From the NCBI GenBank assembly GCA_002336845.1, contig DDEX01000031.1:1-28823 (forward strand): 28,823 bases of DNA, given 5' to 3'. Made by a program: the position numbers and the translations under genes. The notes under the pieces are model-generated. The model ran no database searches. It was given only the letters and a program-made list of their open reading frames with translations, and was not told the origin of the DNA. The DNA comes from Rhodobacteraceae bacterium UBA1943 (lineage in GTDB: Bacteria > Pseudomonadota > Alphaproteobacteria > Rhodobacterales > Rhodobacteraceae). Numbering within the stretch: the first letter of the stretch is position 1; the number at the start of each line of letters is the position of its first letter. Positions 15,604 through 24,553 of this stretch are shown piece after piece.

Positions 15604-18602
15604 TGAGCACGCGTCTTTCCAAAGGTGGCCGTCTGATCGACCGGACGAAGCCGCAGACCTTTACCTTCAACGGCAAGTCGATGGCGGGTTATGCCGGTGA
15701 CACGCTGGCCTCGGCCCTTTTGGCCAATGACCAGATGCTTGTGGGCCGGTCGTTCAAATATCACCGCCCACGCGGCATCGTCGCCAGCGGCGCGGAAGAG
15801 CCGAACGCCTTGGTCAACCTTGGCACCGGCGCGCGGTTTGAACCGAACCAGCGCACCACCACGACCGAGCTGTTTTCCGGCCTGACCGCCACCAGCCAGA
15901 ACCACTGGCCGAGCCTGGAGTTTGACGTGGGCGTGGTGAACAACTACGCCGCGCGCTTCCTGCCTGCCGGGTTCTATTACAAGACTTTCATCCATCCGCG
16001 TTTCGCCTGGAAGCACATCTTTGAACCCGTGATCCGCCAGTCGGCGGGTCTGGGGCAGGTGCCGAAAGAGGCGGATGCCGACCGTTACGAATATGCCTAT
16101 GGCTTTGCCGACATCCTCGTGGTGGGCGGCGGCATCGCGGGCCTGCAATCGGCTTTGGCGGCGGCCAAATCTGGTGCGCGTGTGATCCTGCTGGAACAGA
16201 CCGCCCATTGGGGTGGCCGTGCGCCGGTCGATGGCGATGTGATCGACGGCAAGCCTGCTGACGAATGGGTCAAAGCGACGGTTCAGGCCCTGTCGGCGAT
16301 GGAAAACGTGACCGTCATGGCCCGCACCATGGCCGTCGGCGTCTATGACCACGGCTATGTTTTGGCCGAGGAAAAGGTGGCCGACCACACCCCCGGCGAT
16401 GGCCGCCCGAAGAAACGCCTGTGGCGTCTGCGCGTCGGCAAGATCATCACCGCGACCGGGGCGATCGAACGCCCGCTGGCCTTTGCTGGCAACGACATTC
16501 CCGGTGTGATGCTGGCGGCGGCTGTGCGCGACTATGTGGTGAACCACGGCGTCAGCATCGGCGACCGCACGGTGATTGTGACCAACAACGATGACGCCTA
16601 CCGCACCGCCATCGCCTTGAAAGAGGCGGGGCTGGAGGTTCCGGTGATCCTGGACGCCCGTGCAAATGTGACCGGCGATCTGCCCGCCAAGGCCCGTGCG
16701 CTGGGGATCCGGGTCGAAACCGGCAAGGCAGTGGTCAAGGTCAAGGGTGGCAAGCGCGTGACCGGCGTGGCGATTGGCGCGCAGGCGGGTGAGGGTGCGG
16801 TTCTGGAAGAGATTGCCTGCGATGCCGTCGCCATGTCAGGCGGCTGGTCGCCGGTGGTTCACCTGTTCAGCCATTGCGGCGGCAAGCTGAACTGGGATGC
16901 CGTTCAGGCCCATTTCCGCCCCGATGCGAACCGCGCGCCCACCAACCAGGATGGTGAGGCGATGGTTTATGCCGCCGGTGCCGCCAATGGCGCGCTGACC
17001 GGCGATCAGGTGTTGCTCGATGCCGTGGCGGCGGCCGATGCGGCGCTTGGCAAGGCCAGCGGCGTTGCGGCGGCCTCGGTCGCGGTTCCCGCTGAAGGCG
17101 CGATGCTGCCGGTCTGGATCATGCCGCAGGGCGCTGGCCCGGCGCTGAAGATGAAGATGTGGTTGGATTACCAGAACGACGTGAAGGTTTCCGACGTGCA
17201 GCTTGCCGCGCGCGAGGGCTATACCTCGGTCGAGCATACCAAGCGTTACACCACGCTGGGCATGGCGACCGATCAGGGGAAACTGTCGAACATCAACGGC
17301 TTGGCGGTTCTTGCGAATGCGCTGCATGAAGACATTCCGCAGGTCGGCACCACCACCTTCCGCCCGCCTTACACGCCCGTCACCCTGGGCGCGCTGGCAG
17401 GCGAGTCGCGCGGCGAAATCTTCCAGCCGCTGCGCCGCAGCCCGATCCATGAATGGCACGAAAAGCACGGCGCCTATATGGAGCCGGTGGGCCTGTGGCG
17501 CCGCCCTTACTGCTTTACGCGGGGCGCGGAAAGCCACGAGCAATCGGTGCATCGCGAGATCCTGAACACCCGCAGCAATGTGGGCCTGTTGGACGCCTCG
17601 ACCCTTGGCAAGATCATCGTCAAGGGGCCGGATGCGGGCAAGTTCCTGGACATGCTTTACACCAACGTCATGTCGAACCTGGGCGTGGGCAAGTGCCGCT
17701 ATGGCCTGATGTGCAACGAACAGGGCTTTTTGTCCGACGACGGCGTGGTCGTGCGTCTGGCGGAAGATACCTGGCTGTGCCACACCACCACCGGCGGCGC
17801 GGACCGTATCCACGGTTGGATGGAAGACTGGCTGCAATGCGAATGGTGGGATTGGCAGGTCTATACCGCCAATGTGACCGAGCAATATGCCCAGATCGCG
17901 GTGGCTGGCCCCAAGGCGCGGCAATTGTTGGAAAAGCTGGGCGGCATGGATGTGTCGAAAGCCGCTTTGCCTTTCATGGCGTTCAGCGAAGGCAGCCTTG
18001 GCAACATTCCGGCGCGGGTGCATCGCATTTCGTTCTCGGGCGAGCTCAGCTATGAAATCGCGGTCCCGGCCAGCCACGGCCTTGCGCTGTGGGAGCGTCT
18101 GATCGAGGCCGGGCAAGAGTTTGGCGTCATGCCCTATGGCACCGAAGCGATGCACATCATGCGGGCCGAAAAGGGCTTTATCATGATCGGCGACGAAACC
18201 GATGGCACGGTCATTCCGCAAGACCTGAACCTTGGCTGGGCGATTTCCAAGAAGAAGGCCGATTATCTGGGCAAGCGCGGGCAGGAACGGAATTACCTCG
18301 CCAGCCCAGACCGCTGGAAACTGGCAGGCTTTGAAACGCTGGATGGCTCGGTGATCGAGGACGGTGCCTATATTCCCGCACCGGGCCACAACGCGAACGG
18401 TCAGGGCAACACCCAAGGCCGCGTCACCTCGACCTACCACAGCCCCACGCTGGGCAAGGGCATCGCCATGGGCCTGATCCATGGCGGCCTTGGCCGGATG
18501 GGCGAGGTGGTGGAGTTCACCAAGATTGATGGCGGCCGGGTCAAGGCCCGTGTCGTTGACCCCGTGTTCTACGACAAGGAAGGAGCGCGCAACGATGTCT
18601 GA
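15603..18602 (+). CDS. soxA: Sarcosine oxidase subunit alpha
   Basis: This 999-aa protein starts with a ferredoxin-like N-terminal part without iron-sulphur cysteines (about residues 1-100; RSFKYHRPRGI). A dinucleotide-binding domain follows (ILVVGGGIAGLQSAL, about 171-185; binds NAD). A C-terminal aminomethyltransferase/GCV_T-like domain from about residue 605 (PLRRSPIHEWHEKHGA onward) binds tetrahydrofolate and captures the one-carbon unit as 5,10-methylene-THF. Length and order match the alpha subunit of TSOX. Start ATG 15603 overlaps the soxD stop; the frame is open further upstream but is antisense to nothing real and not family-like. Confidence 0.96.
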   Translation: MSTRLSKGGRLIDRTKPQTFTFNGKSMAGYAGDTLASALLANDQMLVGRSFKYHRPRGIVASGAEEPNALVNLGTGARFEPNQRTTTTELFSGLTATSQNHWPSLEFDVGVVNNYAARFLPAGFYYKTFIHPRFAWKHIFEPVIRQSAGLGQVPKEADADRYEYAYGFADILVVGGGIAGLQSALAAAKSGARVILLEQTAHWGGRAPVDGDVIDGKPADEWVKATVQALSAMENVTVMARTMAVGVYDHGYVLAEEKVADHTPGDGRPKKRLWRLRVGKIITATGAIERPLAFAGNDIPGVMLAAAVRDYVVNHGVSIGDRTVIVTNNDDAYRTAIALKEAGLEVPVILDARANVTGDLPAKARALGIRVETGKAVVKVKGGKRVTGVAIGAQAGEGAVLEEIACDAVAMSGGWSPVVHLFSHCGGKLNWDAVQAHFRPDANRAPTNQDGEAMVYAAGAANGALTGDQVLLDAVAAADAALGKASGVAAASVAVPAEGAMLPVWIMPQGAGPALKMKMWLDYQNDVKVSDVQLAAREGYTSVEHTKRYTTLGMATDQGKLSNINGLAVLANALHEDIPQVGTTTFRPPYTPVTLGALAGESRGEIFQPLRRSPIHEWHEKHGAYMEPVGLWRRPYCFTRGAESHEQSVHREILNTRSNVGLLDASTLGKIIVKGPDAGKFLDMLYTNVMSNLGVGKCRYGLMCNEQGFLSDDGVVVRLAEDTWLCHTTTGGADRIHGWMEDWLQCEWWDWQVYTANVTEQYAQIAVAGPKARQLLEKLGGMDVSKAALPFMAFSEGSLGNIPARVHRISFSGELSYEIAVPASHGLALWERLIEAGQEFGVMPYGTEAMHIMRAEKGFIMIGDETDGTVIPQDLNLGWAISKKKADYLGKRGQERNYLASPDRWKLAGFETLDGSVIEDGAYIPAPGHNANGQGNTQGRVTSTYHSPTLGKGIAMGLIHGGLGRMGEVVEFTKIDGGRVKARVVDPVFYDKEGARNDV

Positions 18603-19146
18603 TCCCGTCTCTCCGCTGGGCAATGCCCGTTTTGACGGCTTCGTTTCGGTGCGCGAGGTCGGCCCCCTGGGCATGATCACCCTGCGCGCCAAGTCGGATG
18701 TGAAGGAACTGGCCGCGGCCATCAAGGCGGCGGTCGGCACCAAGGTTCCTGCACAGCGCCGCATCGTGATCAACGGCGACCGTGCAGCGGGCTGGATGAG
18801 CCCGGACGAATATCTGCTGGTGCTGCCCTATGATCAGGTCGCCGCAGCCATGGCCGCGATTGCCACCGCCATGGGCGGTGCGCATCATCTGGCTGCCGAT
18901 GTGTCGGACGCGCGGGCGATTTTCCGCATCGAAGGGGCCAAGGCCGCACAGGCGCTGCAAAAGCTGATGCCGGTCGATTTCGCCACGCTGGAACCGGGAG
19001 AGCTGCGCCGCAGCCGCGCGGCGCAAGTGGCGGCGGCGATCTGGGAGCAGGACAACGGCTTTACGCTGGTCTGCTTCCGTTCGGTCGCGGCCTATGTCTT
19101 TGGCCTTCTCAGCCACTCGGCGCAAGCTGGCAGCGAACTGGCCTGA
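18595..19146 (+). CDS. soxG: Sarcosine oxidase subunit gamma
   Basis: This 183-aa protein shows the gamma pattern: LGMITLRAKSD near the N-terminus, AAGWMSPDEYLLVLP in the middle, HHLAADVSDARAIFRIEG, and a C-terminal CFRSVAAYVFGLL. ATG 18595 is inside the end of soxA, with GGAAGGAG upstream. It is the last gene of the sox operon. Unlike many homologous loci, no folate genes (glyA, purU, folD) follow here. Confidence 0.95.
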   Translation: MSDPVSPLGNARFDGFVSVREVGPLGMITLRAKSDVKELAAAIKAAVGTKVPAQRRIVINGDRAAGWMSPDEYLLVLPYDQVAAAMAAIATAMGGAHHLAADVSDARAIFRIEGAKAAQALQKLMPVDFATLEPGELRRSRAAQVAAAIWEQDNGFTLVCFRSVAAYVFGLLSHSAQAGSELA

Positions 19147-19169
19147 GGCGAGGATGTGCCCCTGTCCAT

Positions 19170-19192
19170 CCCTCCTCCTGGCAGGGGGAGGG
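19170..19192. terminator. Possible bidirectional terminator hairpin after soxG
   Basis: CCCTCC (19170-19175) and GGAGGG (19187-19192) can pair around an 11-base loop between the convergent soxG and RutR-like genes. There is no clear T-tract, so the terminator call is weak. Confidence 0.3.
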
Positions 19193-19212
19193 GGGCGCAT
19201 TTGGTCAGCATC

Positions 19213-19827
19213 TTACGCCCCTTTTGGTGCCAAAAGCCTTGTGAACAGGGTTTCAAGAAAGCCATCCGCCTCGGCGAAGGGGTCGTGCCCTTCGCCCAAA
19301 ACCGTGCGCACCTGCACGTCGAAATCGGCGTAATGCTGGGTCAGTGCCCAGATCGAGAAGATCAGGTGATGTGGCGGCAGCCGGGCGATGCGGCCCTGAT
19401 CCATCCAGCCTGACAGCACCTGCGCCCGGTCCTCGACCAGCGCCTTCAATTCGCCCTCGATGGCGGGCAGCATCCGTGGCGCGCCTTGCAGGATATCATT
19501 CGCGAACAGCCGGCTTTCGCGGGGATAGTCGCGCGACAGATTCAGCTTGGCGCGGACATAGCCCATGATCTCGGCCAGCGGTTCCCCATCAGGGTTCACC
19601 GCGCGTAACGGGTCGAGCCAGGTTTTCAGCAGCCCCGACAGAAGGGCAGCATGAATCGCCTCTTTCGAGGCGAAGTAATACAGCAGGTTGGGTTTTGACA
19701 GGCCCGCCACCTCGGCGATCTGGTCCAGCGTCGCCCCGCGAAAGCCGTGCTGGGAAAAGACATCCAGCGCGGCTTCCAGAATGGCGGCAGAGTTCTTGGC
19801 CTGTATGCGGGTCGGGGGTCGTGTCAT
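19213..19827 (-). CDS. rutR: RutR-like TetR family regulator
   Basis: This 204-aa protein has a TetR HTH (ATLDQIAEVAGLSKPNLLYY, about residues 32-51) and a RutR-type ligand domain: LSRDYPRESRLFANDILQGA, HHLIFSIWALTQHYADF. These match RutR closely. RutR senses uracil and thymine and controls pyrimidine use. A second RutR-like gene lies at 21015, and RutR-type boxes lie beside that one, not here. ATG 19827 is the natural family start; no strong ribosome binding site is seen. Confidence 0.8.
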   Translation of the reverse strand: MTRPPTRIQAKNSAAILEAALDVFSQHGFRGATLDQIAEVAGLSKPNLLYYFASKEAIHAALLSGLLKTWLDPLRAVNPDGEPLAEIMGYVRAKLNLSRDYPRESRLFANDILQGAPRMLPAIEGELKALVEDRAQVLSGWMDQGRIARLPPHHLIFSIWALTQHYADFDVQVRTVLGEGHDPFAEADGFLETLFTRLLAPKGA

Positions 19828-19892
19828 GGTGTGCCTGTTTCGGGCGGCCAGATTGTCCCACCCAGATCAGGGATGCAAACCCCGTTTGCGCG

Positions 19893-20399
19893 TCAACCGG
19901 AATAGCGCTCGATCACCCGCCCCGACGCATCCACAAAAACGGTGCGCGCATCGCCCCAGACGTGCAGCGTATGGCCGTTGAACGGATTGGCGAAGCCCAT
20001 GGAGGTCCAGCCCGTCGCACGCCCCGAAACGCCCTTGAACACGCAGCGCGCCGCAGCGATCAGAAAGCTCCAGCCCGCCTCGCCCTCGGCCACGTTGCAG
20101 CCCGAGAAATACAGGCTTCCGCCGCCCGCGCCGATGGCGCGTGGTGCAACCACGGCGCTGCGCGCCCACCAATCGGCGTCGATTTCCTGATGGTTGAAGA
20201 AGATCATGCCCCTGTTGCCGTGGGTGTCGATGGCGATCCTGTCAAAACTGGTCGTGCCGCCCCAGAGGGCGCCGATGGCCGAGACAAAGGTTTCGCGCGT
20301 GTTGCAGGGGATACGGGTCAGGGGGGAAGGCATCGTCCGATCAGAGGTAGCCCGATCCGAAAAATCCGGGCTGTCATTGTATATATGCAGCGATGGCAT
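19893..20399 (-). CDS. Free-standing DUF4347-like (caspase-like fold) protein
   Basis: This 168-aa protein contains DTHGNRG (about residues 58-64) and YFSGCNVAEGEAGWSFL (about 96-112), which resemble the HG and GC.vg..G elements of DUF4347 domains, a CHAT/caspase-like fold with a His-Cys pair. DUF4347 is normally a module at the start of very large secreted adhesins, so a solo 168-aa version is unusual. No signal peptide or TM is seen. ATG 20399 has GGAGG five bases upstream, so expression is likely. Whether His and Cys are catalytic is inference. It sits between the two regulators on the same strand, 149 bp after the UPF0303 gene. Confidence 0.5.
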   Translation of the reverse strand: MPSLHIYNDSPDFSDRATSDRTMPSPLTRIPCNTRETFVSAIGALWGGTTSFDRIAIDTHGNRGMIFFNHQEIDADWWARSAVVAPRAIGAGGGSLYFSGCNVAEGEAGWSFLIAAARCVFKGVSGRATGWTSMGFANPFNGHTLHVWGDARTVFVDASGRVIERYSG

Positions 20400-20547
20400 C
20401 GCGGCCTCCGGGAATGGTTTTTGAAAAAAACAGCAGAACGCCCTGCAAAAATCCGCAGGTATGGCAAAGTTTACGTTAGGTCATTCTTTCGGGCAAGCGT
20501 GTTGGCGTCGCTATGCTGACCTTGCAGCCAGGCGCTGCGGCAGGCGG

Positions 20548-21000
20548 TCAGCCCCGCAGCCGTTTCAGCGCCGTGACCACCATCGCGTGATCGTCGCGGC
20601 TTGGCAGGCCGGAAACCGTGGCCACCGCAACCACGCCCACGCCCGCCACCCGGATCGGCACCGCACCGCCATGGTCGGCATAGGCTGCCAGGTCCAGCCC
20701 ATGATCGGTCAGCGTCTCGCCCTTCTGGGCAAGGCGCAGCCCGACGACCAGCGAAGATTGCTGAAACCGCAGCGCCACCGCGCTTTTACGCTGTGCCCAC
20801 AGGTCGTTCATCGGAGCAGATCCGGGCAGGGCGGCATGAAACAGGGTGCGGTCGGCGGTGCGGATGTCGATGACAACCGGCAGCCTTTCATCCCGCGCCG
20901 CCTGAACCAGAAGGCCGCCCAGCTCCAGCGCGGTTTCCTCTGTGAAGGTCGTAAGGACCAGACCTGCAAGCTCGCTTTCCAGCGCGGAAATCTCGGACAT
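20548..21000 (-). CDS. UPF0303 / heme-degrading-domain (HbpS/GlcG-like) protein
   Basis: This 150-aa protein has the family pattern: PVVIDIRTADRTLFHAALPG, WAQRKSAVALRF, YADHGGAVPIRV and VATVSGLPSRDDHAMV. The PF03928-type fold occurs in haem-degrading HbpS and in GlcG-like proteins of unknown role. The start is ATG 21000 with AAGGGG upstream. It follows the second TetR gene by only 14 bp and is probably co-transcribed with it, so likely under the same RutR-type control. Confidence 0.85.
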   Translation of the reverse strand: MSEISALESELAGLVLTTFTEETALELGGLLVQAARDERLPVVIDIRTADRTLFHAALPGSAPMNDLWAQRKSAVALRFQQSSLVVGLRLAQKGETLTDHGLDLAAYADHGGAVPIRVAGVGVVAVATVSGLPSRDDHAMVVTALKRLRG

Positions 21001-21014
21001 GGTGTTCCCCTTGG

Positions 21015-21647
21015 TCAGATCGCCCCGATCCCTTTCAGAATGATCCTTTTTACGCTTTCCTTGGCCGCCAGCCACTGCACGTCCGACAGCGGCGCCCCGC
21101 CGTTCAGCGTTTCGATTTGGTGGCCGAAATCGGCGTAATGTTGGGTCGTGGCCCAGAGCATGTAAAGCAGATGGTCGGGGTTCACCGGGTCCATCCGCCC
21201 CTCATCAATCCAGTTCTGAATGAGCCGCGCACGCCCCGCCGTCCAGTCGCGCAGGGTGCTTTCCAGATAATCCTGAATGACCGGCGCACCGTGCATCACC
21301 TCGGACGCCCAGACTTTGGACCCGTTGGGGTGACGGCGCGAAATCTCCATCTTGGCATCGACATAGGCGCCGATCGCCTCAACCGGGCCGGGGGCATTGT
21401 CAAAGCAATCGGCAGCGTGCAGCCAGATTTCAAAGATGTTCTGCACAACCCGGCGATACAGATCTTCCTTGGTGGCGAAATAGTAATGCAGGTTCGCCTT
21501 GGGCAGGCCCGCCATATCGGCGATCAGTTGCATCGTCGCGCCGCCAAAGCCGGCTTCGGCAAAAACCGTCTCGGCCGCCTGCAAAATAAGCGCCTCGTTC
21601 TGGGCGCGGATTTCGTTGCGGCGAAGGGGGCGGGCGTTTTCGTTCAT
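21015..21647 (-). CDS. Second RutR-like TetR family regulator, divergent from the pyrimidine operon
   Basis: This 210-aa regulator has the HTH ATMQLIADMAGLPKANLHYY and a RutR-type C-domain (GSKVWASEVMHGAPVIQDYL, LLYMLWATTQHYADFG). It is divergent from the hydrolase-HydA-ABC operon, with two RutR-box palindromes in between, so autoregulation plus control of that operon is likely. The start is uncertain: ATG 21647 has GAGG only two bases away, and TTG 21665 is in frame with no ribosome binding site. Confidence 0.85.
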   Translation of the reverse strand: MNENARPLRRNEIRAQNEALILQAAETVFAEAGFGGATMQLIADMAGLPKANLHYYFATKEDLYRRVVQNIFEIWLHAADCFDNAPGPVEAIGAYVDAKMEISRRHPNGSKVWASEVMHGAPVIQDYLESTLRDWTAGRARLIQNWIDEGRMDPVNPDHLLYMLWATTQHYADFGHQIETLNGGAPLSDVQWLAAKESVKRIILKGIGAI

Positions 21648-21673
21648 GGCCTCATGTCGGCTCAAGATTTTCG

Positions 21674-21689
21674 TTGACCGTCTGGTCAG
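21674..21689. promoter_or_regulatory. RutR-type operator, copy 1
   Basis: TTGACCGTCTGGTCAG is a palindrome (TGACC-N4-GGTCA) that matches the known RutR consensus TTGACCAnnTGGTCAA at all but two defined positions. It lies in the divergent promoter and probably overlaps the minus-strand regulator's promoter. Confidence 0.75.
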
Positions 21690-21707
21690 GTTGTGGTGCG
21701 CTTCACC

Positions 21708-21723
21708 TTGACCATACGGTCAG
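21708..21723. promoter_or_regulatory. RutR-type operator, copy 2
   Basis: TTGACCATACGGTCAG has the same TGACC-N4-GGTCA core, 34 bp (about three helical turns) from copy 1. It lies 55 bp upstream of the hydrolase start. Same-face tandem spacing suggests cooperative binding. Confidence 0.75.
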
Positions 21724-21777
21724 GAAAAGATTCGCCGCAAGGGGCATAAGACCCCGAAGGCATGGGAGATATGAGCG

Positions 21778-23028
21778 ATGGCCGCACCGGGTGAAAACAT
21801 CCGCATCAATTCCGCACGCCTGTGGGACAGCCTTGAAGATATGGCCAAGGTCGGCCCCGGCATTGCGGGCGGCAACAACCGCCAGACCCTGACCGATGCC
21901 GACAATCAGGGACGCCATTTGTTCGCGGGCTGGGCCAAGGCGGCGGGCATGACCATGGGCGTCGATACCATGGGGAATATGTTCTTTACGCGCCCCGGCA
22001 CGGACCCCACGGCGCTGCCGGTCTATATGGGCAGCCATCTGGATACCCAGCCCACGGGCGGGAAATATGACGGTGTTCTGGGCGTCCTGGGCGCGCTGGA
22101 GGTGGTGCGCACGATCAATGACATGGGCATCAAGACCAAGCATCCCATCGTCGTAACTAACTGGACGAATGAGGAAGGTGCGCGTTTCGCGCCCGCCATG
22201 CTGGCCAGCGGCGTGTTTGCCGGCATCCATACCGAGGCCTATGCCAAGGGCCGCACCGACCTTGACGGCAAGGTCTTTGGTGATGAGCTTTCCCGCATCG
22301 GCTGGGTGGGTGATGAGGTTACCGGCGCCCGCAAGATGAAGGCGATGTTCGAGCTGCACATCGAACAGGGGCCAATTCTGGAGGCCGAGGGGAAGGAGAT
22401 CGGTGTTGTCACCCACGGCCAGGGCCTGTGGTGGCTGGAGATTACCCTGACCGGCAAGGATGCACATACGGGTTCGACCCCCATGCACATGCGCGTGAAT
22501 GCAGGTCTGGGTATGGCGCGGATCACAGAGCGCGTGCATCAGATCGCCATGGCGCACCAGCCCAACGCCGTGGGCGCGGTGGGGCAGGTGACGGTCTTTC
22601 CCAACAGCCGCAACGTGATCCCGGGCAAGGTGGTGTTCACCGTGGATATCCGCAGCCCCGAACAGGGCAAGCTGGATGCGATGAAGGGCGAGGTGATGCG
22701 CGCCGCCCATGCCGTCGCCCGTGACCTTGGCCTGGGGTGCGAGATCGAGGAGGTCGGCCATTTCGACCCGGTCACCTTCGCGCCCGAACTGGTTTCGGTG
22801 GTGCGGGCCAAGGCCGAAAAGCTGGGCTATGGCCATATGGACATCATCAGCGGCGCCGGGCACGACGCCTGCTGGATCAACCGCGTGGCCCCGACCACGA
22901 TGATCATGTGCCCCTGCGTGGACGGGCTGAGCCATAATGAGGCCGAGGCGATCAGCCCGGAATGGGCGGCGGCGGGGGCGGATGTGCTGCTGCACGCGGT
23001 GCTTGAGGTGGCCGAGGTGGTGGAGTGA
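21778..23028 (+). CDS. M20-family Zn-dependent amidohydrolase (beta-ureidopropionase / N-carbamoyl-amino-acid hydrolase type)
   Basis: This 416-aa protein has the metal site GSHLDTQPTGGKYDG (His and Asp, about residues 86-96), TNEEGARF (catalytic and metal Glu, about 127), ELHIEQGP (His, about 199) and DGLSHNEAE (His, about 387). It hydrolyses an N-carbamoyl group, releasing CO2 and ammonia, and in this context most likely N-carbamoyl-beta-alanine from uracil, the last step of the reductive pyrimidine pathway. Allantoate amidohydrolase and L-carbamoylase are the alternatives by family. ATG 21778 has GGGAGA upstream. It is the first gene after the RutR boxes. Confidence 0.9.
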   Translation: MAAPGENIRINSARLWDSLEDMAKVGPGIAGGNNRQTLTDADNQGRHLFAGWAKAAGMTMGVDTMGNMFFTRPGTDPTALPVYMGSHLDTQPTGGKYDGVLGVLGALEVVRTINDMGIKTKHPIVVTNWTNEEGARFAPAMLASGVFAGIHTEAYAKGRTDLDGKVFGDELSRIGWVGDEVTGARKMKAMFELHIEQGPILEAEGKEIGVVTHGQGLWWLEITLTGKDAHTGSTPMHMRVNAGLGMARITERVHQIAMAHQPNAVGAVGQVTVFPNSRNVIPGKVVFTVDIRSPEQGKLDAMKGEVMRAAHAVARDLGLGCEIEEVGHFDPVTFAPELVSVVRAKAEKLGYGHMDIISGAGHDACWINRVAPTTMIMCPCVDGLSHNEAEAISPEWAAAGADVLLHAVLEVAEVVE

Positions 23029-23036
23029 GGCCAAGG

Positions 23037-23085
23037 CCGGGGGCTTTGCCCCCGGACCCCCAGGATATTTAGGAACAGATGATGC
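23037..23085. repeat. Intergenic palindromic element typical of Rhodobacteraceae
   Basis: CCGGGGGC-TTT-GCCCCCGG (23037-23055) is a perfect 8-bp-stem hairpin. It is followed by ACCCCCAGGATATTTAGG, a sequence seen again and again between genes in this family. It lies between the hydrolase and HydA genes and has no T-tract. It may stabilise or attenuate the message. Confidence 0.6.
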
Positions 23086-23098
23086 AGGGAGTAGGATC

Positions 23099-24553
23099 AT
23101 GGCTTCGACGGTGATCAAGGGCGGCACGGTGGTGACTGCGGATCTGTCTTATGTCGCGGATGTGCTGATTGAAAACGGCACCATCGCCGCCATCGGCCCG
23201 AACCTTTCGGGCGACAAAGTGCTGGACGCCACCGGCTGCTACATCATGCCCGGCGGGATCGACCCGCATACGCACCTCGAGATGCCTTTCATGGGCACCT
23301 ATTCGGCGGATGATTTCGAATCCGGCACGCGGGCGGGCCTTGCGGGCGGCACCACTATGGTGGTGGATTTCGTGTTGCCGGGGCAGGGGCAGGGGCTGAT
23401 GGATGCCGCCAAGGCCTGGCACAACAAATCCACCCGCGCCCATGCCGATTATTCCTTCCACATGGCGATCACTTGGTGGGGGCAGCAGGTGTGGGAGGAC
23501 ATGGAGGCAAGCGTCAAGGCCGGGATCACCAGCTTCAAGCACTTCATGGCCTATAAGGGCGCCCTGATGGTGAACGACGATGAGCTGTTCTCGTCCTTCC
23601 GCCGGGTGGGCGATCTGGGTGGCCTTGCCATGGTTCATGCCGAAAACGGCGATGTGGTGGCCGAACTGACCGCCAAGCTGTTGGCCGAGGGCAACAACGG
23701 CCCCGAAGGCCACGCCTATTCCCGCCCGCCGCAGGTGGAGGGCGAGGCGACGAACCGCGCCATCATGATCGCCGATATGGCGGGGGTGCCGCTTTATGTG
23801 GTGCATACCTCTTGCGAGGACAGCCACGAAGCCATTCGCCGTGCGCGGCAAGCGGGCAAGAGGGTGTGGGGGGAACCGCTGATCCAGCACCTCGTTCTGG
23901 ACGAAAGCGAATATTTCAATCCCGATTGGGACCACGCCGCCCGCCGCGTCATGTCACCGCCCTTCCGCAACAAAAAGCATCAAGACAGCCTGTGGGCGGG
24001 CCTGCAATCGGGCAGCCTGTCCTGCGTTGCCACCGACCATTGCGCCTTTACCACCGCGCAAAAGCGGTTTGGGGTGGGCGATTTCTCGAAAATCCCCAAC
24101 GGCACCGGCGGTTTGGAAGATCGCCTGCCGGTGCTGTGGCAGCACGGTGTAAACTCTGGCCGTCTGACGCCGAATGAGTTTGTGGCGGTGACCTCGACCA
24201 ATATCGCCAAGATCCTGAACCTTTACCCCAAGAAGGGAGCGGTTCTGGTGGGGGCCGATGCCGACCTGATCGTCTGGGATCCGGCGAAGGAAAAGACCAT
24301 CGGTGCTGCTACTCAACAGTCCAGCATCGACTACAACGTGTTCGAGGGGCAAAAGGTTCGCGGCCTGCCGCGCTATACCCTGACCCGCGGCCGCGTGGCG
24401 TTCGAGGATGGCACTGTGCATGGCCAGGAAGGTTGGGGCCAGTTCGTCGGGCGAGAGACCCGCCCGGCAGTGAACCGTGCGCTGACGGCGTGGAAAGAGC
24501 TGACTGCGCCAAGGCCGGTGGTGCGGACGGGCATTCCGGCGACGGGGGTGTGA
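23099..24553 (+). CDS. hydA: Dihydropyrimidinase
   Basis: This 484-aa amidohydrolase-superfamily protein has the metal motif GIDPHTHLEMPF (about residues 54-65), the carbamylated lysine in FMAYKGALM (about residue 153), HAENGD (about 180), YVVHTSC (about 236) and CVATDHCAF with the metal Asp (about 312-320). It opens the ring of 5,6-dihydrouracil, dihydrothymine or hydantoins. ATG 23099 follows GGGAG. It is the second gene of the operon; the next enzyme acting on its product is encoded just upstream. Its stop overlaps the ATPase gene as TGATG. Confidence 0.95.
   Translation: MASTVIKGGTVVTADLSYVADVLIENGTIAAIGPNLSGDKVLDATGCYIMPGGIDPHTHLEMPFMGTYSADDFESGTRAGLAGGTTMVVDFVLPGQGQGLMDAAKAWHNKSTRAHADYSFHMAITWWGQQVWEDMEASVKAGITSFKHFMAYKGALMVNDDELFSSFRRVGDLGGLAMVHAENGDVVAELTAKLLAEGNNGPEGHAYSRPPQVEGEATNRAIMIADMAGVPLYVVHTSCEDSHEAIRRARQAGKRVWGEPLIQHLVLDESEYFNPDWDHAARRVMSPPFRNKKHQDSLWAGLQSGSLSCVATDHCAFTTAQKRFGVGDFSKIPNGTGGLEDRLPVLWQHGVNSGRLTPNEFVAVTSTNIAKILNLYPKKGAVLVGADADLIVWDPAKEKTIGAATQQSSIDYNVFEGQKVRGLPRYTLTRGRVAFEDGTVHGQEGWGQFVGRETRPAVNRALTAWKELTAPRPVVRTGIPATGV

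Noticed and set aside
16836..18773. A 645-codon open frame antisense to soxA
   Set aside because: Same reasoning: the plus strand carries a complete alpha subunit; the antisense frame has no recognisable family.
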